From the NCBI RefSeq assembly GCF_001618865.1, contig NZ_CP015136.1:6483001-6547000 (forward strand): DNA of 64,000 nucleotides. The letters run 5' to 3'. Position numbers and translations under genes: made by a program. The notes under the pieces were generated by a model that worked only from the letters and a program-made list of their open reading frames with translations, was not told the DNA's origin and searched no databases. Within the stretch, counting starts at the first letter, position 1. Each line of letters starts with the position of its first letter. Below, piece by piece: positions 18,766-27,016 of this stretch. The DNA is from Luteitalea pratensis (GTDB lineage Bacteria; Acidobacteriota; Vicinamibacteria; Vicinamibacterales; Vicinamibacteraceae).

Positions 18766-19986
18766 CTACGGCGTCATCCCGCCGACGGCCGTCACGCCGT
18801 TGCGCTGTAGCCGCGACAGGCGATCGAGGCGCGTGAATTCCGCGCGAGCCTTCTCGGCGTCGGCGTCGCGACCTGCCCGGGCATACGCTTTGGCCAGCGT
18901 GAAGTACACCGTGGGACTGTTCGGCTCCAGACGCCGGCTTTGCTCGAGCGACGCGATCGCGGCTTGCGTATCGCCCGTCTCCAACTCGATCTGCCCGATG
19001 AGGCGGTGCGCAATGAAGTCGGTCGGTGCCAGGGTGACCGCGTCCTTCGCGTGCCGGCGCGCGGATGCGTAGTCGGCTCGCCTGATGTACTCGAAGGCCA
19101 TCTGGATGTGCGACGGGGCATGCGCGGGCTGCACCGAGAGTTCCCGCTCGAACTCCTTCAGCGCCCGATCGGCATCCTCGCTCATCAGGAAGATGCCGAA
19201 CGCGTAGTGCACGTTGGGCACGTCGGGATAGCGCAACGCGAGTTCCTCGAAGGCGGTCCGGGCCGCCGGCGCGAGACGCATCGCCATGAAGTAGCTGCCG
19301 CGTCCAGCCATCATCACCATCTCGCGCTTTTCCGGCGGTAACTCGGACGGCAGCAGTGGCATGCGCAGCGTCGCCACGCCGAGCGCCTCGATGATCTGCG
19401 GCGAGTCGTTGCCCTCGAGCGCGAACTCGCCGATGGTGTTCAGCGCGGGTTCGAACCGGCTGAGCCGCGTCATCGCGAGGCCCGCGTGAAACCGCGCCAC
19501 CGAGCCGACCTCGGGGTTGCCGCTGACGCCGAGCGCCCTGGCCCTCTGGAGGTCGTCGAGCGCCTCGACATACTGCCCCTGCCTGAAGGTGCAGAGGCCG
19601 CGGAACGCAAGCGCGGCGCCGTTGTTCTTGTCGAGTCGCACGACGTGATCGAAGGCAGCGCGGGCGTCGCCCCAGCGCTCGAGGTCGTAGAGCGAGGTGC
19701 CGAGGTACCACCACGCATCGATCTGCCGGGGAGACACCTTCACGACCTGCCGGTACAGACCGATGGCACCTTCGAGATCGCCACCTTCGCGGGCCTTGTT
19801 CGCCTTCGACAGTGTCGCACTCGCCGCGCGTGCTGGCGCCGGGGCCTTCGCCGCGACGCTGGTCCCGCCCGCCTTGCCCGCGGGCGGCGTGCCCTCGTGT
19901 GTGGCGCTAACGGGCGGCGCTTGGCCCCACGCCGGCACCGCTGCCAGCGCGGCGACGAGTGCAGCGGTGATCCGGAGTCTCTTCAT
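18766..19986 (-). CDS. Exported tetratricopeptide-repeat protein
   Basis: A 406-residue protein with a signal sequence (ITAALVAALAAVPAWG), a low-complexity Pro/Ala linker, then TPR units (EGAIGLYRQVVKVSPRQIDA, WGDARAAFDHVVRLDKNNGA, YASARRHAKDAVTLAPTDFI, QAAIASLEQSRRLEPNSPTV). The start ATG overlaps the stop of the upstream TPR gene (ATGA at 19983-19986), so the two are coupled. It shares domain order and the phrases WYLGT and AKAYARAGR with that gene, which suggests tandem duplication. It is probably a periplasmic scaffold for the VWA proteins upstream; that role is inferred. Confidence 0.86.
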   Translation of the reverse strand: MKRLRITAALVAALAAVPAWGQAPPVSATHEGTPPAGKAGGTSVAAKAPAPARAASATLSKANKAREGGDLEGAIGLYRQVVKVSPRQIDAWWYLGTSLYDLERWGDARAAFDHVVRLDKNNGAALAFRGLCTFRQGQYVEALDDLQRARALGVSGNPEVGSVARFHAGLAMTRLSRFEPALNTIGEFALEGNDSPQIIEALGVATLRMPLLPSELPPEKREMVMMAGRGSYFMAMRLAPAARTAFEELALRYPDVPNVHYAFGIFLMSEDADRALKEFERELSVQPAHAPSHIQMAFEYIRRADYASARRHAKDAVTLAPTDFIAHRLIGQIELETGDTQAAIASLEQSRRLEPNSPTVYFTLAKAYARAGRDADAEKARAEFTRLDRLSRLQRNGVTAVGGMTP

Positions 19987-21179
19987 CGCGAACCCGATGC
20001 CTGTGCTGAACCGCTCAGCTTCGTGAACGCGGCGCGCTCCCGCTCCGCATCCTTCGGACGTCCCGCGCGTGCGTAAGCAATCGCTAGCAGGTAATGGGCC
20101 TGCGCACTCGCAGGTGCGAGCGTGACGCCAGTCTCCAGTTCGCCGACGGCCCCGGCAACGTCGCCGAGGCCGAGCAGCACCTGGCCCAGTGCGAGGCGCG
20201 GCGCGAATTCCTGCGGCGCGACCTGCACGGCCCCCTCCGCATGGGGTCGCGCCGAGGCAGCATCGCCCTGCTTGAGCAGTTCGGCCGCCAATTGCAGCCG
20301 CGCCGCGACGTGCCCTGGCGAAATCTCGAGCTCACGGCGCCACTGCGCCATCGCGCGTTGCGGATCCGTCGTCAGGAGAAACGTGCCCCACGCGTAGTGC
20401 ACGTTCGGCGTTGTCGGGAACTCGGCGACCAGACGTTCCAGCAGCGCCGCCGCCTGCGCCGCCTGGCGCGTTGCCATGGCGACGCCCGCCTGACCCGCGA
20501 GCTGGACGAGACTTCTTGCCTCACCAGGGATCTCCGCAGGCAACATCGGCATTCTCAGGAGATTCAGCCCGAACGCCTCGACGACGCGTGGACTCTCCAT
20601 GCCATCGGCCGGAAGTTCGACGAGGATCTGCGTGCCAGCCTCGAATTCACCGAAACGCGTCAGGAGGATGCCGGCGTGGTAGCGCACGACATCGGCGAGT
20701 TCCGGCGTCTGCTGGATATTGAGCTGACGCGCCTGCAGCAGGGCTCGCAACGCCGCGTCGTGCTCGCCCTGCGCGAACGCGCACAAACCCGTGAGCGCCA
20801 TCGCACCCGCGTGGGTCGGCTGCGTTCGCAGCAGTTGCGCGAAGGCCGCACGAGCCTCGGCGTGTCGCTGCAACTCGTAGAGCACCGTCCCGAGATACCA
20901 GTGCCCCTCGTCCCACGAGGGCCGCAAGCCGAGCGCTTTTCGATAAAGGCCGACGGCATCCTCGAGGCGTCCCGCCTCGCGCGCCGCGGCGGCGGCGGCA
21001 GACAGCTGGGCAAACGTCGAGCGCGGCGCTGGGACCTGCTTCGGCTTCGCCGCTGCCTGGGGTGAGGCATGTGGAGCGGCTCCGGTGCGCGCAAGCACCA
21101 ACAGGACGACGCACGCCGCGGCAGCTACCCGGCGAACGAGCCGGCCACGGCGGTGATGCCTCCTCCTCTCGAGCCTCAT
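19983..21179 (-). CDS. Exported tetratricopeptide-repeat protein
   Basis: A 398-residue protein with an N-terminal hydrophobic stretch (AAAACVVLLVLARTGAAP) as signal or anchor, then TPRs (RLEDAVGLYRKALGLRPSWD, HAEARAAFAQLLRTQPTHAG, AASARPHAEGAVQVAPQEFA, AGAVGELETGVTLAPASAQA). The ATG at 21179 was chosen because the 32 codons upstream in this frame are translated repeat DNA (21183-21260). It is a paralogue of the next gene downstream. It follows two VWA proteins, and TPR plus VWA pairs recall BatA/BatB/BatC-like arrangements; the resemblance is organisational only. Confidence 0.85.
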   Translation of the reverse strand: MRLERRRHHRRGRLVRRVAAAACVVLLVLARTGAAPHASPQAAAKPKQVPAPRSTFAQLSAAAAAAREAGRLEDAVGLYRKALGLRPSWDEGHWYLGTVLYELQRHAEARAAFAQLLRTQPTHAGAMALTGLCAFAQGEHDAALRALLQARQLNIQQTPELADVVRYHAGILLTRFGEFEAGTQILVELPADGMESPRVVEAFGLNLLRMPMLPAEIPGEARSLVQLAGQAGVAMATRQAAQAAALLERLVAEFPTTPNVHYAWGTFLLTTDPQRAMAQWRRELEISPGHVAARLQLAAELLKQGDAASARPHAEGAVQVAPQEFAPRLALGQVLLGLGDVAGAVGELETGVTLAPASAQAHYLLAIAYARAGRPKDAERERAAFTKLSGSAQASGSR

Positions 21180-21182
21180 ACC

Positions 21183-21260
21183 GAGTGCCGTATTTCGTAT
21201 GCCGTAAGCCGTAAGCCGTAAGACCAATGACCAATGACTAATGACAAATGACAAATGACT
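21183..21260. repeat. GTAAGCC and AATGACAA word array
   Basis: Two tandem words occur side by side: (CC)GTAAG repeated three to four times, then (C)AATGAC / AAATGAC repeated five times. Together they fill the gap between a VWA gene stop (21272) and a TPR gene start (21179). No ribosome-binding site outside the repeat is obvious for the TPR gene. Confidence 0.8.
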
Positions 21261-21271
21261 GTGTATCGGCG

Positions 21272-23392
21272 TCACTGCGCGTGTGCTGGCGGCAGGATCG
21301 CAAACGGCTCACGCAGCTGGATCGTCCGCGACGCAGCCTCGTCGACAACGGTGAGCGTCAGCTCGTATTCGCCAGCCGGGAGTCCCTTCATCGACAGCCC
21401 GCCGAAGCGGCTGAGAGCGCCGTCGGGTGCGGGCGTGATCGCCCGCGGCTCGAGCTGCTTGATGATCGTGCCCGCAGCATCACGCACCTGGTGACCGGCG
21501 AGGATGCGCGCACCGCGCGGGATGCCGAGCACACTGAACTGGTAATAGACCGTCGCGCCGGCGGGGAACTCGCGCCGCGCGACGAGCACCGGCTTGGGAG
21601 ATGCCGGCAACAGACCGGTTGGCGTCTCGATCGTGTCAGTGATGATAGGGGTCGTCACACGAAGCCCGTCGAGCGCTGGGACGTCGAACACGTGGGTCAG
21701 CGCGCCAATGCGGCCGTTGTTGCGATCGCGCACCGCGATCCGCGCCTGGTAGCGGCCCGGCGCCAGCGTGAACTCGCGCGCCAGCCCGTACCAGGCGTCC
21801 TCGCCGAGGCGGGTACCGAGCGGGAAGGTCATCTCGACCTGGCCGTCGTAACGCTCCGCAGTCGATGACTCGAGGTGCGTGGCTGCGATACGCAACTCGA
21901 GAACGTCGGTCAGCGCCAACGGCGTCGTGATGAACCCGAACGCGCGCAGGTCCGCTTCGATCGCCAGTGAGACCACGGCCTTGCCTGCAGTGGGACTGCC
22001 GAAGACATAGCTGGCGACGCGCAAGGGGATGGTATCGAGATCGTAGGGCGAGTCGGTCACCGGTTGCAGTGCGTCGTGGCCGAGTACGTCGGCCGCACGA
22101 GCGACGCGATCGCCGGTGACGTAGTAGCCCTTGCGGGCACGGACCGTCACTCCGAGCCGGCGCACCCGCACCTGCAGCTTGCGGTACGCCCCGTCAGCGC
22201 CCGGTCTCGAGGGCTGGAAGCCGAGCAGGTAGTAGGACGACAGTTCGCGAGAAATGCGCCCCAGTGCGGCGTTGAGGTCGTTGGCGTTGCGCACCGAGAA
22301 TCCACCGGTGTCGATTGCCAGGTTCTCCGATCCCTGGACCTCCAGCTCGATCTGCGCATTCGCAAAGCCGACGTCGCGCGTGTCCAGGGGCGACCCGAAT
22401 TGCGCCGTCGCAAACGCCGACCCGCTACCGATGCCCCGGACGTCGATGAAATACACCGCAACGTTGGCGCGTCGCGCCGCGTCGAGGACGTGACGGGCAT
22501 CGATCTGCTCCTGGTCCTCGATGAGGCCGGCCGAGAACAACAGGACCGACTTGCGCCCACGGACCGCCTCGAGGCCCTCGACCATCGCCTTCATGGACCC
22601 GAGCGTGACCCGGTTACGTGCCATCAGCCGGCTGTAGACGTCGGCCGCCCGAATCGCCAGATCCTGCTGGATGACGCCGGCGTTGCCGCCTCGCTCCTGC
22701 GGCTGGAACCCTCGATCGCTGGCGAGATTGGTCGACTCGCGTCCGAGCTGTCGATAGTTGCGCCAGCGACGATCGACGCTGTTGGCCACGGCCTCGTCCT
22801 GGAAGACGTGGATGCGATACGCCTCGTAATCGGTGATGCGTTCGAACGTCGGCTCCGGCTGGAAACGGCCCTGCAGGCCCTCGGCGATGCGCAGGAGTTC
22901 GTCGCGCCCACCGGGTAGCCGTGCGTGCCAGCGGAGTGCGATCCCGGGCACCACGAGCGAGACCAGGTCGCCGTCGACCAACTGCACGCGGATGAACTGC
23001 GAGAGCGCCAGGCGCGCCTGCTCACCCTGTTCGCGCGTCAGGTGCAGGTCGTCGAACACGAGCACGAACGTGCGCGTCGCCGTGGCCTGCGCACCGACGT
23101 TGGTCGCGTAGGAATACCGGCCCGGCTTGCGTGCTGGCGTCGAGACGCCGCTTCCCGGAGCCCCTGTTTCCTGGAAGAACTCGACGCGTTGCGCCACGCC
23201 CTCGTCCAGGACCTCGAAATCGGCAGTGGTCAGACCCGTGACCGGCTGCCCGCGGTCGTCCACGACGACGGCGTCGACGGTGACCAGGGCGGTCTCGGTT
23301 CGAAAGCGCGGCTGCGTGCCTCCCGGCTGACCGAAGGCGACAGCGGGAACGAGGCAGAGGGCGACGAACCACGCCAGCAGTCGGACGCGCAT
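21272..23392 (-). CDS. Acidobacterial VWA-domain protein
   Basis: A 706-residue exported protein. The signal peptide is LLAWFVALCLVPAVAFG. An N-terminal beta domain (VTVDAVVVDDRGQPVTGLTT, DFEVLDEG) is followed by a von Willebrand A fold (RTFVLVFDDLHLTREQGEQA, GRKSVLLFSAGLIEDQEQID, VAVYFIDVRGIG), then C-terminal beta domains. This layout matches the VWFA-related acidobacterial family (TIGR03436 type). The usual MIDAS DxSxS is replaced by DDLHL, so metal binding is doubtful. It lies 1 bp after the stop of a second, related VWA gene. The physiological role of this family is not established. Confidence 0.88.
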   Translation of the reverse strand: MRVRLLAWFVALCLVPAVAFGQPGGTQPRFRTETALVTVDAVVVDDRGQPVTGLTTADFEVLDEGVAQRVEFFQETGAPGSGVSTPARKPGRYSYATNVGAQATATRTFVLVFDDLHLTREQGEQARLALSQFIRVQLVDGDLVSLVVPGIALRWHARLPGGRDELLRIAEGLQGRFQPEPTFERITDYEAYRIHVFQDEAVANSVDRRWRNYRQLGRESTNLASDRGFQPQERGGNAGVIQQDLAIRAADVYSRLMARNRVTLGSMKAMVEGLEAVRGRKSVLLFSAGLIEDQEQIDARHVLDAARRANVAVYFIDVRGIGSGSAFATAQFGSPLDTRDVGFANAQIELEVQGSENLAIDTGGFSVRNANDLNAALGRISRELSSYYLLGFQPSRPGADGAYRKLQVRVRRLGVTVRARKGYYVTGDRVARAADVLGHDALQPVTDSPYDLDTIPLRVASYVFGSPTAGKAVVSLAIEADLRAFGFITTPLALTDVLELRIAATHLESSTAERYDGQVEMTFPLGTRLGEDAWYGLAREFTLAPGRYQARIAVRDRNNGRIGALTHVFDVPALDGLRVTTPIITDTIETPTGLLPASPKPVLVARREFPAGATVYYQFSVLGIPRGARILAGHQVRDAAGTIIKQLEPRAITPAPDGALSRFGGLSMKGLPAGEYELTLTVVDEAASRTIQLREPFAILPPAHAQ

Positions 23393-23393
23393 G

Positions 23394-25643
23394 TCAGGGC
23401 ACTATCGTGAAAGAGACGTCCGACGAGTTGGTTCGGCCGTCGAGCGTCGCCACCGCGCGCAGCACGTACGTCCCCGGCTCGAAGATCTTCGTCGGGAACG
23501 AAGCCACGTACTTGATCCGGCCGTCGCGATCGGGAGCCGGCAATTCCGCCGCCGAGCGGCCGATCACCGCGCCGCCGCGCTGGAACTCGAACGTCAGCGA
23601 GGGGACGCGGCCCCGATCCGGGTAGACGACGACGTAGGCCGACACCTGCGGGTTGGTCGCGCGCGAGATCGGCGTGTCGAGGCTGGGAACGATGCGCAGT
23701 TGGTCGGTGCGGAATGGATCCTCGACGGCATCTGGCTGTTCGCTGGCCGGCTCCACGCGCCTGATCACGGCGAGCGAACTCACGAGCGGCACGCTCGCGG
23801 TCGCGTCCGGCACGACGACCGTCATGGAGTGCACGCTGGAGCGCTCCGTCGTCTGATCGCGCGCCACGGCCAGCACCGAATAACGGCCGGGTGCGAGCCA
23901 GACCTGCCTCTTGAACACCAGCCGCCCGCGCTTGAGCGCCTCCACGCGTTCGAGTGGGCCTTCGAGCGGAAAAGAGTCGCTGAGGCGCTCGATGATCTCG
24001 TCCTTCTCGTTGCGCACGAGCGCCATCACCGTGAACCGCAGCGCGTATTTCTTCTCGCGGCGGTCCTCCTCGAACGTGAGCTGATCGAGCGGGACCTCGA
24101 CGAGCACGGTGTGCTGCACCCCGCGCGGCGTCACGCCGAACCGGAACGTTGTCGCGCCGACCCGGAACGGCGTCGGCAGCGGCGTGGCCGATGCGGCCGC
24201 GAGCATCGGCAGCTCGTATGGCAGCAACGGCGCACCGTCTGTGGGAGGCAGCGCGAAGTACCCGCTGCGCGACTGTACGTCGACGCCGCGGCGGGCGACC
24301 CTCACTTCGATCTTCCTGAACCTGCCGTCGTATGTCGTGGTCGCGGGCGTGTAGGCGAGCTGGTAATAGGCGTCGAGGTCAGCCGAGACGCGGTCGAGCC
24401 GCTCGGCGAGGTTGTTCGAGTTGGCCACGAGGATGCCGCCCGTCTCCTCGGCCAGCATCTGCAGTGTGCCCTGCAGGTCCTTGTGCAGCGCGCCCTCGGC
24501 GGTCTCGGCGTTCATCACGTCCTCGACCGTCACCGGCTCGTTGCCGCGGGTCATCATCTGGCGCTGGCTGTTGCGCGCCGAGCTGTCGAGGGCCGTGCGG
24601 GCGCCCTCGAGCGAGCGGGCCGAGTCGAGACCGCGCGCGTCGACCGCGTAGACGCTGACGTTGGCGCGATTGGCCTCGCTGACGGTCGCACGGAAGACCT
24701 CCTCGAGATTGGGCGGCACCACGAAGCCTTCGGAGAAGAGCACCAGCGCCTTCCGGCCCTCCAGCGAGCCCTGCGCCTTGACGAGGGCCATGAGGGGAAA
24801 CAGCGTCGACTGTCCACGCTGATCGATGTCTGCCTTCTCCACCATCAGCGCGACGCGCTCGAGGACCGCATTGACCGCGGCGTCGGCAGCGTTGGCGCCG
24901 ATGGCCACCTGATCGGCCGCGCCGCCCACACCGGCACCGGGCGCCCGTCCGCCGACCTCGGCGGCTGCGACCGGTGGCGGCCCGGTCGTGGATCGACCCG
25001 TCGCGACCGTGTCCATGACAGTCTCGCGGCCGCCCGCGTGTGTTGCGGCGAGGATGCCGGCGCGGATCTCAGCAGGCGAGCGCGTGAACGCCTGTGCGTG
25101 CCACAAACGCTGATCGAGCCTGTAGATCGAGACCCACTGCCCGGCCGGCAACTCGCGTGCCGCGAACTGCAGCGCGGCGCGCCTCGCGAGATCGCGTCCG
25201 TTCTGCGTCAGCGTTTCGAAGACCAGCGTGATCAAGGTCACGCGGCGGAGCGGATCGGGCTGGCCCGTTGCCGCTTCCCTGGCCGTCACCAGGGGCGAGG
25301 TGCCCGATACCAGGCCGAACGCCTGGAGTTCGACCGGCTTTCCATCTTCGAGCACCTGCACCTCGTTCTGGCGCAGGTCGGTGATCGTCCGACCCTTCTT
25401 GTCGCGGACGACAACGTCGAGCACCACGGCCGACGTCGCGGCTCGGAAGGTCGGCGCGGGCTCCTGCGCCTCGCTCCTGGTCGTGGCCGGTTGTGGAGGT
25501 GGCGGTGATGCGGGCGCCTGCGCGGCGGTCACATTCACTCCTGTGGCCCACGTGAAGAGCGCCGTGATTGCGATGCCTGCGCTCGCCAGTGACAACGGCA
25601 GCCGCGACCACGCAGACGAGCGACGCGAAGAATCGGGGGCCAT
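23394..25643 (-). CDS. Acidobacterial VWA-domain protein
   Basis: A 749-residue exported paralogue of the next gene. After an N-terminal hydrophobic helix come the DVVVRDKKGRTITDLRQNEV and VQVLEDGKPVELQAFG motifs of the N-terminal beta domain. A VWA fold with a long insertion follows (LITLVFETLTQNGRDLARRA, GRKALVLFSEGFVVPPNLEE, VSVYAVDARGLDSARSLEGA). The MIDAS aspartate is replaced by ETLTQ. C-terminal beta domains cover about 500-749. The ATG at 25643 overlaps the stop of the upstream TPR gene (TGATG), which decides the start over a GTG one codon earlier. TPR, VWA and VWA are therefore one translationally coupled unit. Confidence 0.88.
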   Translation of the reverse strand: MAPDSSRRSSAWSRLPLSLASAGIAITALFTWATGVNVTAAQAPASPPPPQPATTRSEAQEPAPTFRAATSAVVLDVVVRDKKGRTITDLRQNEVQVLEDGKPVELQAFGLVSGTSPLVTAREAATGQPDPLRRVTLITLVFETLTQNGRDLARRAALQFAARELPAGQWVSIYRLDQRLWHAQAFTRSPAEIRAGILAATHAGGRETVMDTVATGRSTTGPPPVAAAEVGGRAPGAGVGGAADQVAIGANAADAAVNAVLERVALMVEKADIDQRGQSTLFPLMALVKAQGSLEGRKALVLFSEGFVVPPNLEEVFRATVSEANRANVSVYAVDARGLDSARSLEGARTALDSSARNSQRQMMTRGNEPVTVEDVMNAETAEGALHKDLQGTLQMLAEETGGILVANSNNLAERLDRVSADLDAYYQLAYTPATTTYDGRFRKIEVRVARRGVDVQSRSGYFALPPTDGAPLLPYELPMLAAASATPLPTPFRVGATTFRFGVTPRGVQHTVLVEVPLDQLTFEEDRREKKYALRFTVMALVRNEKDEIIERLSDSFPLEGPLERVEALKRGRLVFKRQVWLAPGRYSVLAVARDQTTERSSVHSMTVVVPDATASVPLVSSLAVIRRVEPASEQPDAVEDPFRTDQLRIVPSLDTPISRATNPQVSAYVVVYPDRGRVPSLTFEFQRGGAVIGRSAAELPAPDRDGRIKYVASFPTKIFEPGTYVLRAVATLDGRTNSSDVSFTIVP

Positions 25644-26812
25644 CACCGTGGTGGCGTCGCCGGCGGGACGGGCTGTGCAAGTGATGGCGCAGCACCTGGC
25701 TGGCGTGCCTGCGCCTGACGGTTGAGTTCGTCCACCACGGCTCGCTCCTTGTCGCCGAGGTCGCGTAGTTTCAGGCGGTAGTACACCGTGGCCAGCGACA
25801 CACGCGCCTCGATGAAGGACGGTGCCTCTGCAGCGATCGCCTCCAGCATCGTCCTGGCGGCCTCGGTCTCGCCGAGCGACACATGGATCGCGGCCAACTG
25901 GAAGCGGACCGAGAGGTGACCGGGGCGCATGACGAGGGCCCGCTGCAAGTGTCCACGAGCCTTGTCGAACGCGAAGTCTTCCTTGGCCAGCATGCCGAGG
26001 AGGAGGTTGGCCTCGAAGTCGGTCGGATTACGTGCGAACTCGGCCTCGAGCTCACGGACGGCGAGATCGCGATTGCCGGTCTCGAGCAAGGCCTGCCCGT
26101 ACAGGGTGTGCACGCCCGGGAGATCGGGATTGAGCTCGACGGCTCGTTTCAGATCCTCGAGCCCGCCAGCGAGATCCTGGACCGAGCGCTTGGCCATGCC
26201 CATGAGCACCCGCGCTTCGGCGGAGTCGCCCTTGCTCAGGATGCGGTCGATCAGCACCTGCCCTCGTTGCGGCTGATTCGTGCGCAGATACGCCATGCCG
26301 AGCAGGTAGGCGACGACGCGGTCGGCGTCGCGCGAAGCGGCGACAGGTTCGAGGATTGCGACGACTGCCTCCGGCTTGCCCAGCCGGAGCAGGCAGTCGG
26401 CCTGGAGATAGCGGGCCTGCAGGTTCATCGGCTGCGCGGCGACCACGGCGGCGAACGTCTCCGCCGCCTCGTCGAAGCGGGCAGCCTTGTACAACGCCAG
26501 GCCGAGGTTCAGGCGGATCGCCTGCTGCGACGGCGAGCGCTCGAGGGCCGCCCGGTAGGCGGCGACGGCCTCGTCGGTCCGGCCCAGGCGCGCCAGCACC
26601 ACACCGAGGTTCGAGCGTGCCTCGACGTTGTCCGGGTACTGCTGCAGGAAGGCGGTGTAGGCCTCGGCGGCCTGCGCGAACTCGCCGGCCGTCTGCAGGG
26701 CGTAGGCGCGCGCAAACGCGGGCGGCGTCGCACCAGCCTGCGGGGCCTGCGCTGCCAGGGACGAGGCGGCCAGGCTCGCACACAACGCGAGGACCAGCAC
26801 CGGCGATCTCAC
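25643..26812 (-). CDS. Exported tetratricopeptide-repeat protein
   Basis: A 389-residue protein starting at the GTG 26812 with the signal LVLALCASLAASSLAAQA. At least eight TPRs follow (EFAQAAEAYTAFLQQYPDNV, RTDEAVAAYRAALERSPSQQ, RFDEAAETFAAVVAAQPMNL, LAGGLEDLKRAVELNPDLPG, AFDKARGHLQRALVMRPGHL). An in-frame ATG at 26884 would add residues encoded by the purine-rich repeat; GTG is preferred because it gives a clean signal peptide and a GGAAG lies just upstream. It is the first gene of the coupled TPR-VWA-VWA set and probably a periplasmic scaffold (inferred). Confidence 0.84.
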   Translation of the reverse strand: MRSPVLVLALCASLAASSLAAQAPQAGATPPAFARAYALQTAGEFAQAAEAYTAFLQQYPDNVEARSNLGVVLARLGRTDEAVAAYRAALERSPSQQAIRLNLGLALYKAARFDEAAETFAAVVAAQPMNLQARYLQADCLLRLGKPEAVVAILEPVAASRDADRVVAYLLGMAYLRTNQPQRGQVLIDRILSKGDSAEARVLMGMAKRSVQDLAGGLEDLKRAVELNPDLPGVHTLYGQALLETGNRDLAVRELEAEFARNPTDFEANLLLGMLAKEDFAFDKARGHLQRALVMRPGHLSVRFQLAAIHVSLGETEAARTMLEAIAAEAPSFIEARVSLATVYYRLKLRDLGDKERAVVDELNRQAQARQPGAAPSLAQPVPPATPPR

Positions 26813-26837
26813 GACTTCCAGTGTAGAACGACCCCGC

Positions 26838-27015
26838 AAGGACGGAGGACGGAGGAACGAGGATGGAGGGAAGAACGAGGACAAGAGGATCGACGTAGAT
26901 CGGCAAACCGAGGCGCCGAGGCCGGCCCGAGGAAGGACGAAGGGACGACGGCGATCCTTCGTCCTCGGTCCTCGTTCCTCCCCTCGGTCCTCCGTCCTCT
27001 CTCCTCCGTCCTTTC
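26838..27015. repeat. Purine/pyrimidine fold-back element of GGACGGA words
   Basis: The left arm (26838-26885) is almost pure purine on the plus strand, built from GGACGGA, GGAACGA and GGATGGA words. The right arm (26956-27015) is the complementary pyrimidine version, with TCCTCGG, TCCTCCG and TCCTCGT words. Between them is a mixed core of about 70 bp. It fills the gap between the TonB receptor stop and the TPR gene and reaches to within a few bases of both. The arms could form a long imperfect hairpin or a triplex-prone tract. Confidence 0.82.
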
Positions 27016-27016
27016 C

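Noticed and set aside
26838-27015. Insertion sequence remnants
   Set aside because: Inverted arms exist but no transposase reading frame, terminal conserved bases or target duplication is visible.
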